From Euryarchaeota archaeon RBG_19FT_COMBO_69_17 (GTDB lineage: Archaea > Thermoplasmatota > Thermoplasmata > RBG-16-68-12): a stretch of 35,271 bases of DNA. This document shows positions 23,627 to 30,065 of this stretch, one piece after another. The position numbers were made by a program, and so were the translations under genes. Under the pieces are notes generated by a model that made no database searches, was not told where the DNA came from, and worked only from the letters and a program-made list of their open reading frames with translations. Location of the stretch: contig MGWD01000003.1 of the NCBI GenBank assembly GCA_001800825.1, positions 17,820 through 53,090 on the forward strand, written 5' to 3'. How positions within the stretch are numbered: position 1 is the first letter of the stretch; every line of letters begins with the position of its first letter.

Positions 23627-24304
23627 ATGCGCGCCGCGGACGCCCTGAAGCACTGGACCCGCCTGATCCTCAAGCAAGGCCCCTCCCGCCTCGCGATCGC
23701 GGTCGGCGTCCTCTTCCTCCTGCTCGCCCTCGCGTCGCCCCTGTGGTCGTTCACGTTCAACGGGGGCGGTGGGGACTGGTCCACGCGGACGTACGGCTGG
23801 ACGACGTTCACCCAGGAGGAGTACGAGAACGGGATCTGGGACCGGACGATCGTCCAGTCGTACGCCTCCCCGAACTTCGACGACCTCTCCATCGCGGCGA
23901 CGATGGGGGCCACGTACTGGCTCACCCTCGTCTTCCTCATCGTCCTCGCCGGGGCCGCGTTCGTCCTCGCCCTCCCGCGGTTCCGGACGATGGGCCCCCT
24001 CGCCCACCTCGGGCTGAGCCTCGCCGTGATCATCCTCGGCGTGATCGCCCTGTTCTACCCTGTCGTCGTGCTCCCCGGGGGCCTCGCGACGGACCTCGCG
24101 CCCCTCCCCGTCGGAGGCGGCTATTGGGGCGGTCCCGTGGCAACAACGACACCGAACGGGGAGCTCACGTGGGGCGCAGGCCTCGGCTGGTGGGCCCTCC
24201 TGGTCGGGTTCCTCCTGGGGTCCGTCGGGGTCGCCCTGCCCTATATCCAGAGCGTCCGCTCGCTGAACCCGCCCGGGCCGAGGACCTGGCATCCGGGACG
24301 CTGA
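23627..24304 (+). CDS. Four-helix integral membrane protein of unknown function
   Basis: 225 residues. Membrane segments at about residues 23-42 (LAIAVGVLFLLLALASPLW), 106-127 (YWLTLVFLIVLAGAAFVLAL), 133-154 (LAHLGLSLAVIILGVIALFY) and 188-209 (WWALLVGFLLGSVGVALPYI). A polar, Trp/Thr-rich loop of about 60 residues between helices 1 and 2 (WSTRTYGWTTFTQEEYENG) and a Gly-rich loop between 3 and 4 are probably outside. ATG 23627 follows the shared TATA element by 26 bases, so leaderless. No cysteine pairs, haem ligands or transporter signatures. I do not recognise a family. Single gene with own promoter. Confidence 0.78.
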   Translation: MRAADALKHWTRLILKQGPSRLAIAVGVLFLLLALASPLWSFTFNGGGGDWSTRTYGWTTFTQEEYENGIWDRTIVQSYASPNFDDLSIAATMGATYWLTLVFLIVLAGAAFVLALPRFRTMGPLAHLGLSLAVIILGVIALFYPVVVLPGGLATDLAPLPVGGGYWGGPVATTTPNGELTWGAGLGWWALLVGFLLGSVGVALPYIQSVRSLNPPGPRTWHPGR

Positions 24305-24328
24305 ATCCCCGGCGGCGGGGTCGGAACG

Positions 24329-24337
24329 TTCAAATAG
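24329..24337 (+). promoter_or_regulatory. TATA-like element for the PRC-barrel gene
   Basis: TTCAAATAGC; predicted transcription start near 24359, within the palindrome at 24349-24361. Leader of about 60 bases. Confidence 0.4.
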
Positions 24338-24348
24338 CGAGCGTCAGA

Positions 24349-24361
24349 TGTCTGTCAGACA
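24349..24361. promoter_or_regulatory. Palindrome TGTCTG-T-CAGACA over the predicted transcription start
   Basis: Perfect 6-base arms around a single T. Position between the TATA element and the start point is typical of a repressor-type operator in archaea. A further GTCAGA just upstream (24343-24348) repeats one arm. Confidence 0.5.
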
Positions 24362-24421
24362 CAGGGATGGGATCCCTTCGCGACGGGGTCGCGGGGGGCC
24401 CTCACCGGTCCGGGTGATGGG

Positions 24422-24658
24422 ATGAAGCGGTTTGCGACGGAGCTCACGGGGAAGACCGTCATGACGAACGACGGCCAGATCCTCGGGACGATCGAGAACT
24501 TCATTATAAACACGAAGACGGGGAAGCTGTCCGACGTCCTCGTCCTCCCCGCGGAGAACGTGTCCCCGAGGTCCTTCAAGACGGACCCGGAGGGGCGGCT
24601 CGTCCTGCCCTTCAACGGGATGCGCGCGGTGCGGGACGTCGTCGTGATGAACCTCTAG
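24422..24658 (+). CDS. PRC-barrel domain protein
   Basis: 78 residues, a single PRC-barrel: FATELTGKTVMTNDGQILGTI at the start, ENFIINTKTGKLSDVLV, PAENV, then LPFNGMRAVRDVVVMNL. Archaeal stand-alone PRC-barrel proteins are abundant, and some take part in RNA metabolism and in the cell-division machinery (CdpB family); which applies here cannot be told. ATG 24422 follows GGGTGATGGG. Its stop codon overlaps, by four bases, the 3' end of the reverse-strand 57-residue gene that closes the flotillin operon. Confidence 0.85.
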   Translation: MKRFATELTGKTVMTNDGQILGTIENFIINTKTGKLSDVLVLPAENVSPRSFKTDPEGRLVLPFNGMRAVRDVVVMNL

Positions 24659-24828
24659 GCCGACCCCTCGTTCGATGCGGGCCGGAGGGCCTCGAGGGCC
24701 CTCCTCAGGTTGTCCGGGTCGTCCAGGAGCGCGGCCACGACGGCCTCGATGAGGGCGGCGGTGGACCAGATCTCGGTGATGAGGTCGGGGTCCCGGTGAA
24801 GGGACCACCCGACCCGCGAGGCCGCCAC
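24655..24828 (-). CDS. 57-residue acidic helical protein, last gene of the flotillin operon
   Basis: Found by reading the strand downstream of the flotillin gene. GTG at 24828 lies four bases after the flotillin stop (TGAGGCC then GTG), so it would be translated by coupling. Codons are the GC-ending set used throughout the window. The product is nearly all helix: WSLHRDPDLITEIWSTAALI, EAVVAALLDDPDNLRRALEALR, then a short Asn/Glu/Ser tail. No membrane span, no cysteine. The stop (24655-24657) interlocks with the PRC-barrel stop. No family recognised. Position suggests it works with the NfeD/flotillin pair. Confidence 0.6.
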   Translation of the reverse strand: MAASRVGWSLHRDPDLITEIWSTAALIEAVVAALLDDPDNLRRALEALRPASNEGSA

Positions 24829-24832
24829 GGCC

Positions 24833-26341
24833 TCACTTCGCGATGTCCTTCAGCTTCCCCGCGAGCTCCGCGAGGTCCATCCCCGTCAGGGCCTTCACGA
24901 GGGCGGGGGCCGTCGCCGCGATGTCGACGACGCTCCCGACGAGTTGGGACGGGCCTCGTTCGCCCATGATGATGAGCTTCTCCGTCCTCTCGAGGGATTT
25001 CGCCGCGTTTGCGACAATCTCGGGGAGCTTCTCCACGATGAGCTGGGTCACGGCCGCCCTGCCGTACTGCTCCCAGGCCTCCGCCTTCTTCCGCATGGCC
25101 TCGGCTTCCGCGAGTCCCTTCGCCTTGATCGCGTAGGCCTCCGCCTCGCCCTTCAGGCGTATGATGTCCGCCTCGGCGGTCCCCTCCTGGCGGATCCGCT
25201 CCGCCTCCCCCGCGGCGGTCCGGGCGAGCCGCTCCCGCTCCCCTTCCGCGACGAGGATCGCCCGCTCCTTCTCCCCTTCCGCCGTGACGATGAGCTTGCG
25301 CTTCTCGCCGTCCGCGGTCGCAGCGACCGCGTCCGCCGCCATCTTCGCGGGGACGACCTGGGCCGCGATTTGCTCCTGCTCCCGCCGCTTGACCTCCTGC
25401 TGCTGGACGAGGACCTCCTGCTCCTTGTTCCGGATGTCGATCTTCCGCTGCTCGACGATGAGCTCCTGCTGCCGCTTCGCAGTCTGGAGCTGGAAGGCGA
25501 TCTCCTTGTTCGCCCGTTCGAGCTCGACCTGCGTCTCCGACTGCTGCTTGATGATGTCCCGGTCCCGATGGTACTGGGCCACGTTGGCCTCGGCCTCGGC
25601 GTTCGCCTTCTCCGCCTGCTGGGCCGCCTGGGCCTCCGCGATCGTCGCCTCCCGGTTCGCGTTCGCCTTCCCCATCCGGGCGTCCCGCTTGACCTCCTCC
25701 GTCCGCTTGACCCCGAGGGCGTTCAGGTAGCCCATCGCGTCCTCGATCTCCTTGATCACGAAGGACCGAATGTCGATCCCCATGTTCCGGAGGTCGTTCC
25801 CCGCCATCCCGAGGATCTTCGAGGCGATCGCGTCCCGGTCCGAGTTGACCTCCTCGACGGTCAGGGTCGCGCACACCCCACGGACGTGACCCTCGAGGGT
25901 CTTCAGCGCGATCTCGTTGACCGCCTGGTCCGTCTTCCCGAGGAGGTTCTCCGCTGCAGTGTTGAGCGTCGCCTCGTCGGAGGAGACCTTGACCTGGGCG
26001 ACGGCCTTGATGTTGATCTTCGCCCCCGACCGCTTGACGTCCGTCACGATGTCTGGTACGACGAGGTCCAGCGTCCGGACGTCGAGCTTGAGCCACTCCA
26101 CGCTCTCCACGATGGGCACGATGATCTTCGCGCCGCCCGAGATGACCCGGTACCCTCGGCCCCCCATCCCCCGCTGCCGCTTCCCGTACACGACCATGGC
26201 CATGTTCGGGGGGACCTTCTTGTAGCGGCTCGCGGCGATCGCGATCGCGGCGAACACCGCGACGACGATCACGAGGATGACGAGCCCCTGGATGTCCCCC
26301 GCCGTCTGAAAGACCCATCGCTCGAAGCCAAGCCCTGCCAC
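24833..26341 (-). CDS. Flotillin-like SPFH/band-7 membrane scaffold protein
   Basis: About 502 residues. One N-terminal membrane helix (residues 18-37, GLVILVIVVAVFAAIAIAAS), then KKVPPNMAMVVYGKR, the opening of the SPFH domain, up to about residue 200 (DRDAIASKILGMAGNDLRNMG). Residues 200-440 are a long Glu/Ala/Gln/Arg-rich coiled coil (EAQAAQQAEKANAEAEANV), and a C-terminal hydrophobic-polar segment (SVVDIAATAPALVKALTGM) follows, as in flotillins. It should assemble into membrane-microdomain cages. Start: GTG 26341 has GGAGGTG six bases ahead; GTG 26350 and TTG 26347 are in frame but sit inside that ribosome site. Third gene of a four-gene unit after an NfeD-like gene, a pairing well known in bacteria. 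Confidence 0.9.
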   Translation of the reverse strand: MAGLGFERWVFQTAGDIQGLVILVIVVAVFAAIAIAASRYKKVPPNMAMVVYGKRQRGMGGRGYRVISGGAKIIVPIVESVEWLKLDVRTLDLVVPDIVTDVKRSGAKINIKAVAQVKVSSDEATLNTAAENLLGKTDQAVNEIALKTLEGHVRGVCATLTVEEVNSDRDAIASKILGMAGNDLRNMGIDIRSFVIKEIEDAMGYLNALGVKRTEEVKRDARMGKANANREATIAEAQAAQQAEKANAEAEANVAQYHRDRDIIKQQSETQVELERANKEIAFQLQTAKRQQELIVEQRKIDIRNKEQEVLVQQQEVKRREQEQIAAQVVPAKMAADAVAATADGEKRKLIVTAEGEKERAILVAEGERERLARTAAGEAERIRQEGTAEADIIRLKGEAEAYAIKAKGLAEAEAMRKKAEAWEQYGRAAVTQLIVEKLPEIVANAAKSLERTEKLIIMGERGPSQLVGSVVDIAATAPALVKALTGMDLAELAGKLKDIAK

Positions 26342-26360
26342 AACCAACACCTCCTCTCCC

Positions 26361-26891
26361 CTACGCTCTGTGCACCTTCACTGCGTTCCCCATGACGGAA
26401 TCCACGACGACGTGTTCGTCCGTGCTGATCGGATCGTCCGCGACCGCGTCCACGAGGGTGCGCCCGCGGGCCTCCGTGATAACCAGGATCTGCCCCGTCT
26501 GCCCGGGGCGGATGGGGACCATGACCTGCCCCTTCGTCCCGACGAGATCCTTGAGCTCCACTTTCGTCTCCGCCTGGGTCTTCACGAAGACGTTCATCAT
26601 GACGACCCACATCCCGCCCGCGACGAGCATCGCCCCGCCGATCGCGAGGACGGGGGTGAAGAACGGACCGAATTCCATCATCTCGAATAGGGTGCCGAAC
26701 CCTCCGAAGGCGGTCCCGAAGACGGCGATGATGGGCAGGCTGAGGGGACTGAGCCCCGTGTCGATGTCCGCGCCCACATCGGAGTCAAAGCCGAGATCCC
26801 CGATGTCCCCAAGGACGAGGACGATGAGTAGGAGGACCAAGAACGCGATCATCACCCAGGTGTACAAGCTCAGGCCAAGCACGATCGTCAT
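26361..26891 (-). CDS. NfeD-like membrane protein
   Basis: 176 residues. N-terminal helix (LYTWVMIAFLVLLLIVLVLG, about 9-28), an acidic loop (GFDSDVGADIDTG), two further hydrophobic segments (SLPIIAVFGTAFGGFGTLF and PVLAIGGAMLVAGGMWVVMM), then a soluble OB-fold-like domain from about 112: DLVGTKGQVMVPIRPGQTGQILV and HVVVDSVMGNAVKVHR. This matches the short NfeD form that accompanies flotillins (as in Bacillus YuaF/FloT, family knowledge). ATG 26891 is four bases after the stop of the zinc-ribbon gene; flotillin starts 19 bases downstream. Confidence 0.88.
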   Translation of the reverse strand: MTIVLGLSLYTWVMIAFLVLLLIVLVLGDIGDLGFDSDVGADIDTGLSPLSLPIIAVFGTAFGGFGTLFEMMEFGPFFTPVLAIGGAMLVAGGMWVVMMNVFVKTQAETKVELKDLVGTKGQVMVPIRPGQTGQILVITEARGRTLVDAVADDPISTDEHVVVDSVMGNAVKVHRA

Positions 26892-26895
26892 CGGT

Positions 26896-27423
26896 TCACT
26901 TCCACTCCCTCGTCACGCGTTCCGACTTCTGGGACGGAAGTCTGACGGCCTCCGTCGACCCCACGGACCGGGTCCCGCAATTCCAGCAGAAGGCGTCCCC
27001 CGGGTGCAGCTTCGCGCCGCAGTACGCGCAGAAGGACCCCGGGCGGGGCCGGGGCGGCTCGGCCCGTGGGGCAGGGCCCTCCGCGCTCGGCGGCGTCGGC
27101 CTCGAGCCCCTCCGGGGCTCCTCCCTCGTGGGGGTCGGCGAGGCCGCCGGGACGGGCGGGCCCGCGGCCCTCGGCCGGCGGTCGAAGACGGTCCCGCACT
27201 CCGTGCACTGGGGGGCGTCCTCCGCCACGAGGGCCCCGCAGATCGGGCACACGTAGCCTCGGAAGACGACCCCGCGGCGGCCGAAGCCGAGGTCCCGGTT
27301 CGGCTGGAACTCGAGTTGGCGGGACGAATCGAAGCTCAGGCGTCGGCCCACCTCGAACTCGAGGGACCGCCAAGGGTCGAACTCGAGGTTGCGGCTCGGG
27401 TTGAAGTTGAGTAACTCCCCCAC
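26896..27423 (-). CDS. Octad-repeat double zinc-ribbon protein
   Basis: 175 residues, first gene of the NfeD/flotillin unit. Residues 5-52 are six copies of an eight-residue repeat L-x-F-x-x-x-R-x (LNFNPSRN, LEFDPWRS, LEFEVGRR, LSFDSSRQ, LEFQPNRD, LGFGRRGV), followed by VFRGYVCPICG. Zinc ribbon 1: Cys59, 62, 73, 76. A Pro/Arg/Ala-rich disordered linker (80-130) leads to zinc ribbon 2: Cys132, 135, 146, 149. A basic tail follows. GTG 27423 has GGAGGG six bases before it. No membrane span, so cytoplasmic, possibly docking on the membrane scaffold. I do not know a family with this repeat; a beta-strand-rich solenoid is a guess. Confidence 0.8.
   Translation of the reverse strand: MGELLNFNPSRNLEFDPWRSLEFEVGRRLSFDSSRQLEFQPNRDLGFGRRGVVFRGYVCPICGALVAEDAPQCTECGTVFDRRPRAAGPPVPAASPTPTREEPRRGSRPTPPSAEGPAPRAEPPRPRPGSFCAYCGAKLHPGDAFCWNCGTRSVGSTEAVRLPSQKSERVTREWK
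27268..27411 (-). repeat. Six tandem 24-base units encoding the LxFxxxRx octad
   Basis: Encoded repeat within the zinc-ribbon protein. Leu is invariant at positions 5, 13, 21, 29, 37, 45; Phe at 7, 15, 23, 31, 39, 47; Arg at 11, 19, 27, 35, 43. The units differ in DNA sequence, so the repeat is old and held at protein level. Confidence 0.85.
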
Positions 27424-27460
27424 GTCCGTCCCTCCGGCGCCGCCATATCCAGGGATTGGA

Positions 27461-27470
27461 CCATAAACGT
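27461..27470 (-). promoter_or_regulatory. TATA-like element of the zinc-ribbon/NfeD/flotillin operon
   Basis: Reverse strand ACGTTTATGG; predicted start near 27440, leader of about 17 bases carrying GGAGGG. Confidence 0.45.
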
Positions 27471-27527
27471 TGTGTTGGAATCCTCACGCCAGGGGCCTCA
27501 ATCGCTCCTGAGCCACAGCCTTTGGTC

Positions 27528-27986
27528 TCAGAGGAGCACGCGCCGCTCTTCCTTGACCACGTTGAGCACGACCTGGGTGTACGTGTTCTCCACGTATTCC
27601 ATGGACCCGAGGCGCTTGATGAACGCGTCGAGCTCGCGGGTATTCCGGAGGCGCACGACGACGATGGAGTCCCATTCCCCTGTGACGTCGTACACGTGGG
27701 TCACCCGGTCGTCCTTCGCGATCCTCCGCTGGACGTCGAGGAGCTTCCCCTTGTGGATCTCCACCCCGACGACGGCCATCACGTCGAAACCTAGCTTCGA
27801 TTCGTCGATGAGGGGCGCGTAGCCCGTGATGACTCCCTCCGCCTCGAGCCGGCGGATCCGGTTCGAGACCGTGCTGATGCTCGCCTTGACCTCCCGAGCG
27901 ATGTCCCGGTACGACTTCCGTGCGTCCGTGTTCAGGTGGCGCAGGATGTCCAGGTCGAGCTCGTCGAGCTTGACGGACGTCGTCAT
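27528..27986 (-). CDS. Lrp/AsnC family transcriptional regulator
   Basis: 152 residues. N-terminal helix-turn-helix: LDELDLDILRHLNTDARKSY, RDIAREVKASISTVSNRIRR (recognition helix), LEAEGVITGYAPLID. C-terminal RAM/ligand domain: VMAVVGVEIHKGKLLDVQ, VTHVYDVTGEWDSIVVVRL, LDAFIKRLGSMEYVENTYT. These proteins form octamers and sense amino acids. The frame is open back to 28526 but the ATG at 27986 begins at the conserved region and is 31 bases from a TATA-like element. Divergent from a glutamine synthetase gene with 238 bases between the starts, so it probably controls that gene and itself in response to glutamine or another amino acid (inference). Confidence 0.93.
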   Translation of the reverse strand: MTTSVKLDELDLDILRHLNTDARKSYRDIAREVKASISTVSNRIRRLEAEGVITGYAPLIDESKLGFDVMAVVGVEIHKGKLLDVQRRIAKDDRVTHVYDVTGEWDSIVVVRLRNTRELDAFIKRLGSMEYVENTYTQVVLNVVKEERRVLL

Positions 27987-28011
27987 GGTTCCCGCCTGTC
28001 CATCGCCCCGT

Positions 28012-28020
28012 CGCATAATA
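28012..28020 (-). promoter_or_regulatory. TATA box of the Lrp/AsnC gene
   Basis: Reverse strand GGTATTATGCG, about 31 bases before the ATG; short or no leader. Confidence 0.45.
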
Positions 28021-28073
28021 CCATTCCGGGGCCGTTCGGTTGACCGAGGGAGGCCGGATTTCGGCGCTCCTAA

Positions 28074-28120
28074 TCGAGCATATGTACGTGAAGATGCATG
28101 GTCATTGTGCAAATGTTCGA
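28074..28120. promoter_or_regulatory. AT-rich candidate operator region between lrp and glnA
   Basis: Arms TCGAGCAT (28074-28081) and ATGTTCGA (28113-28120) are inverted with one mismatch, with 31 bases between. The insert holds CATATG, ATGCAT and CATT-x5-AATG, short dyads. Lrp-type octamers wrap such phased AT-rich sites. It lies 15-60 bases upstream of the glutamine synthetase TATA box. Confidence 0.35.
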
Positions 28121-28135
28121 TTTCCTCTCGACATA

Positions 28136-28145
28136 CTTTATATAT
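28136..28145 (+). promoter_or_regulatory. TATA box of the first glutamine synthetase gene
   Basis: ACTTTATATATG, strong match. Predicted start near 28166; the leader of about 58 bases ends in GGGAGGTGGATC before the ATG. Confidence 0.65.
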
Positions 28146-28224
28146 GTGCAGGAAAATCCTCCTCAGTGCAACGCCTGGGAGTCTCCGAAGCGGTGACGGG
28201 CGTCGGTTCTGAGGGAGGTGGATC

Positions 28225-29679
28225 ATGAGACCTAGGAAGGCCAACGGCATCGACGGTGTCCTCAAGCGGATCGAGTCCGAGGGAATCCGGTGGATCGACC
28301 TACAGTTCGTCGACCTCCTCGGCGGGCTCCAGCACATCACGATCCCCTCGACCTCCCTGGGCCCCGAGGAGTTCAAGCGAGGCGTGGGGAAGCTCGACGG
28401 GTCCTCGATCAAAGGCTTCAAGGAGATCCACGAGTCGGACATGGTCATGAATCCGGACCCCTCGACGTTCGCGGTCCTGCCCTGGTACACAGGGGACCAC
28501 CGGACGGCCCGAATGTTCGTGGACATCTACGAGGGCGCGACCCACGATCGGTTCACCCGCGACTCGAGGTACATCGCCCAGAAGGCGGCCCAGTTCGCCG
28601 CGGACCAGGGCTACGACACGACGTACTGGGGCCCCGAGATCGAGTTCTTCGTCTTCGACGGGATTCGCCTCACGCCGACCCCGGACCACGCCCGGAACCC
28701 CTCGTCGGGGGCCGGGTACGAGATCCTCTCCCGGGAGGCCCCCTGGCACGACAACGGCGGGAAGAACGTCCCCATCCGCTTCAAGGAGGGATACTCCCCC
28801 GCCCCGCCCGTGGACACGCTCCAGGACTTCCGGAACGAGGCGTGCAAGGTCCTCACGGACGATTTCGGGATGGTCCTCGACGCCCACCACCACGAGGTCG
28901 CGACCGCGGGGCAGTGCGAGATTGACATGCGCTACGACGAGCTCGTCCCCATGGCGGACAAGGCCATCACGTACCGGTACGTGATGAAGATGGTCGCCCA
29001 TAAGATGGACATGCTCGCGACGTTCATGCCCAAGCCGATCTTCGGGGACAACGCGAGTGGGATGCACGTCCACCAGAGCCTCTGGGCCCGCGGGAAGAAC
29101 CGGATGTACGACCCCGACGACGAGTACGCGGAGATCAGCCAGACGTGCCGGTACTACATCGGCGGGCTCATGGACCACGCACGGTCCCTCTGCGCGTTCA
29201 CGAACCCCACGACGAACTCGTACCGCAGGCTCGTGCCCGGCTACGAGGCCCCCGTGTTCATCGCCTGGTCCAAGCGGAACCGGAGCGCGAATGTCCGCAT
29301 CCCCATGTACTACAAGGGGATCGAGGCGGCGAAGCGGATCGAGTACCGAACGCCGGACCCGAGTGCGAACTCCTACCTCGCGTTCGCGGCGATGCTGTGC
29401 GCGGGCCTCGACGGGATCAAGCGGAAGATCGACCCCGGCGACCCCGTGGACGAGGACCTGTACCATCTCAGCAGCCACAAGCGGAAGGAGTACGGGGTGC
29501 GGGAGTTGCCCGGGTCCCTGAAGGAGTCCGTCGAGTACCTCCAGACGGATTACATGTTCCTGAAGACCGTCTTCACCCAGGACCTCCTCGAGAAGTATGA
29601 GGAGATGAAGCTCGACGAGCACCTCCAGACGTCTCTGCGGCCCTCCCCGTACGAGTTCTACCGGTACATGGACGCCTGA
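28225..29679 (+). CDS. glnA: Glutamine synthetase type I, longer form
   Basis: Makes glutamine from glutamate, ammonia and ATP; dodecamer. 484 residues. Motifs: LDGSSIKGFKEIHESDM (latch Asp58), WGPEIEFFVFD (metal Glu), LDAHHHEVATAGQCEID, ASGMHVHQSLW, NSYRRLVPGYEAPV, RNRSANVRIP, EYRTPDPSANSYLAFAAML. It is about 40 residues longer than the second copy, mainly through an extra central segment (EILSREAPWHDNGGKN to EGYSPAPPVDT) as in GSI-beta enzymes. The segment DEDLYHLSSHKRKEYG stands where GSI-beta has its adenylylated Tyr, and a Tyr is present, but the flanking consensus is not. ATG 28225 has GGAGGT five bases before it. Divergent Lrp gene suggests regulation. Confidence 0.95.
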   Translation: MRPRKANGIDGVLKRIESEGIRWIDLQFVDLLGGLQHITIPSTSLGPEEFKRGVGKLDGSSIKGFKEIHESDMVMNPDPSTFAVLPWYTGDHRTARMFVDIYEGATHDRFTRDSRYIAQKAAQFAADQGYDTTYWGPEIEFFVFDGIRLTPTPDHARNPSSGAGYEILSREAPWHDNGGKNVPIRFKEGYSPAPPVDTLQDFRNEACKVLTDDFGMVLDAHHHEVATAGQCEIDMRYDELVPMADKAITYRYVMKMVAHKMDMLATFMPKPIFGDNASGMHVHQSLWARGKNRMYDPDDEYAEISQTCRYYIGGLMDHARSLCAFTNPTTNSYRRLVPGYEAPVFIAWSKRNRSANVRIPMYYKGIEAAKRIEYRTPDPSANSYLAFAAMLCAGLDGIKRKIDPGDPVDEDLYHLSSHKRKEYGVRELPGSLKESVEYLQTDYMFLKTVFTQDLLEKYEEMKLDEHLQTSLRPSPYEFYRYMDA

Positions 29680-29723
29680 CGGACGCCCGCGGTCGGGTCC
29701 CCGGATGTCGCCGGCACGCGGCC

Positions 29724-29743
29724 GACCCGTACGGGTTCGGGTC
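29724..29743. repeat. Inverted repeat GACCCG...CGGGTC with inner palindrome
   Basis: Six-base arms enclose eight bases; the left part also forms the perfect palindrome CCCGTACGGG (29726-29735). It lies between the glutamine synthetase stop and a weak TATA-like element (CCTATCGT, 29748-29755) for the next gene. Could be a hairpin ending the upstream transcript or an operator for the downstream pair. Confidence 0.4.
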
Positions 29744-29777
29744 AAAGCCTATCGTCTCGCGGCCCCATCGTGAGGCG

Positions 29778-30041
29778 ATGCGGCCTCGGAAGAGCCCTTT
29801 CGCGAAACCGGACGAGGCAGCCCCTGCCCGGGAACCTGCGTCGGGTCCCGCGTCCCTCACGGGGGACGAACGCCTCGCGGACATCCTCGCGGCGTACCCG
29901 GCCGCCGAGTTCGTCCTCCTCTCCTACGGTCTGTGCTCGTGTTGCGCGGGGGACACGACCCTGCGGACGAACGCGGAGCTCCGGGGGATCGCCCTCGGGA
30001 GGGTCCTCGAGGACCTGCGCCGTTCCCTTGACGAGGCCTAG
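29778..30041 (+). CDS. ScdA_N/DUF1858-like small cysteine protein
   Basis: 87 residues. After a disordered Pro/Ala-rich arm of 28 residues comes one helical domain: RLADILAAYPAAEFVLLSYGLCSCCAGDTTLRTNAELRGI, then LGRVLEDLRRSL. The order (D-I-x-x-x-YP, YGL-C-x-CC, TL, LxxVLxxL) fits the ScdA N-terminal / DUF1858 group, found at the start of RIC iron-sulfur repair proteins and as stand-alone proteins in nitric-oxide-response regulons. Cysteines 53, 55 and 56 are the likely functional residues. ATG 29778 is about 27 bases from a weak TATA element. It is 24 bases upstream of an NnrS-like membrane protein gene on the same strand, which agrees with that role. Confidence 0.75.
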   Translation: MRPRKSPFAKPDEAAPAREPASGPASLTGDERLADILAAYPAAEFVLLSYGLCSCCAGDTTLRTNAELRGIALGRVLEDLRRSLDEA

Positions 30042-30065
30042 GGGCATCTCGGATCACGTGGGACG

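Noticed and set aside
28158-28218. CCTCCTCAG (28158-28166) can pair with CTGAGGGAGG (28209-28218), which holds the glutamine synthetase ribosome site; looks like a sequestering riboswitch-type leader.
   Set aside because: The TATA box at 28136-28145 puts the transcription start near 28166, so the upstream arm would mostly not be in the RNA. Kept out unless 5' mapping shows an earlier start.
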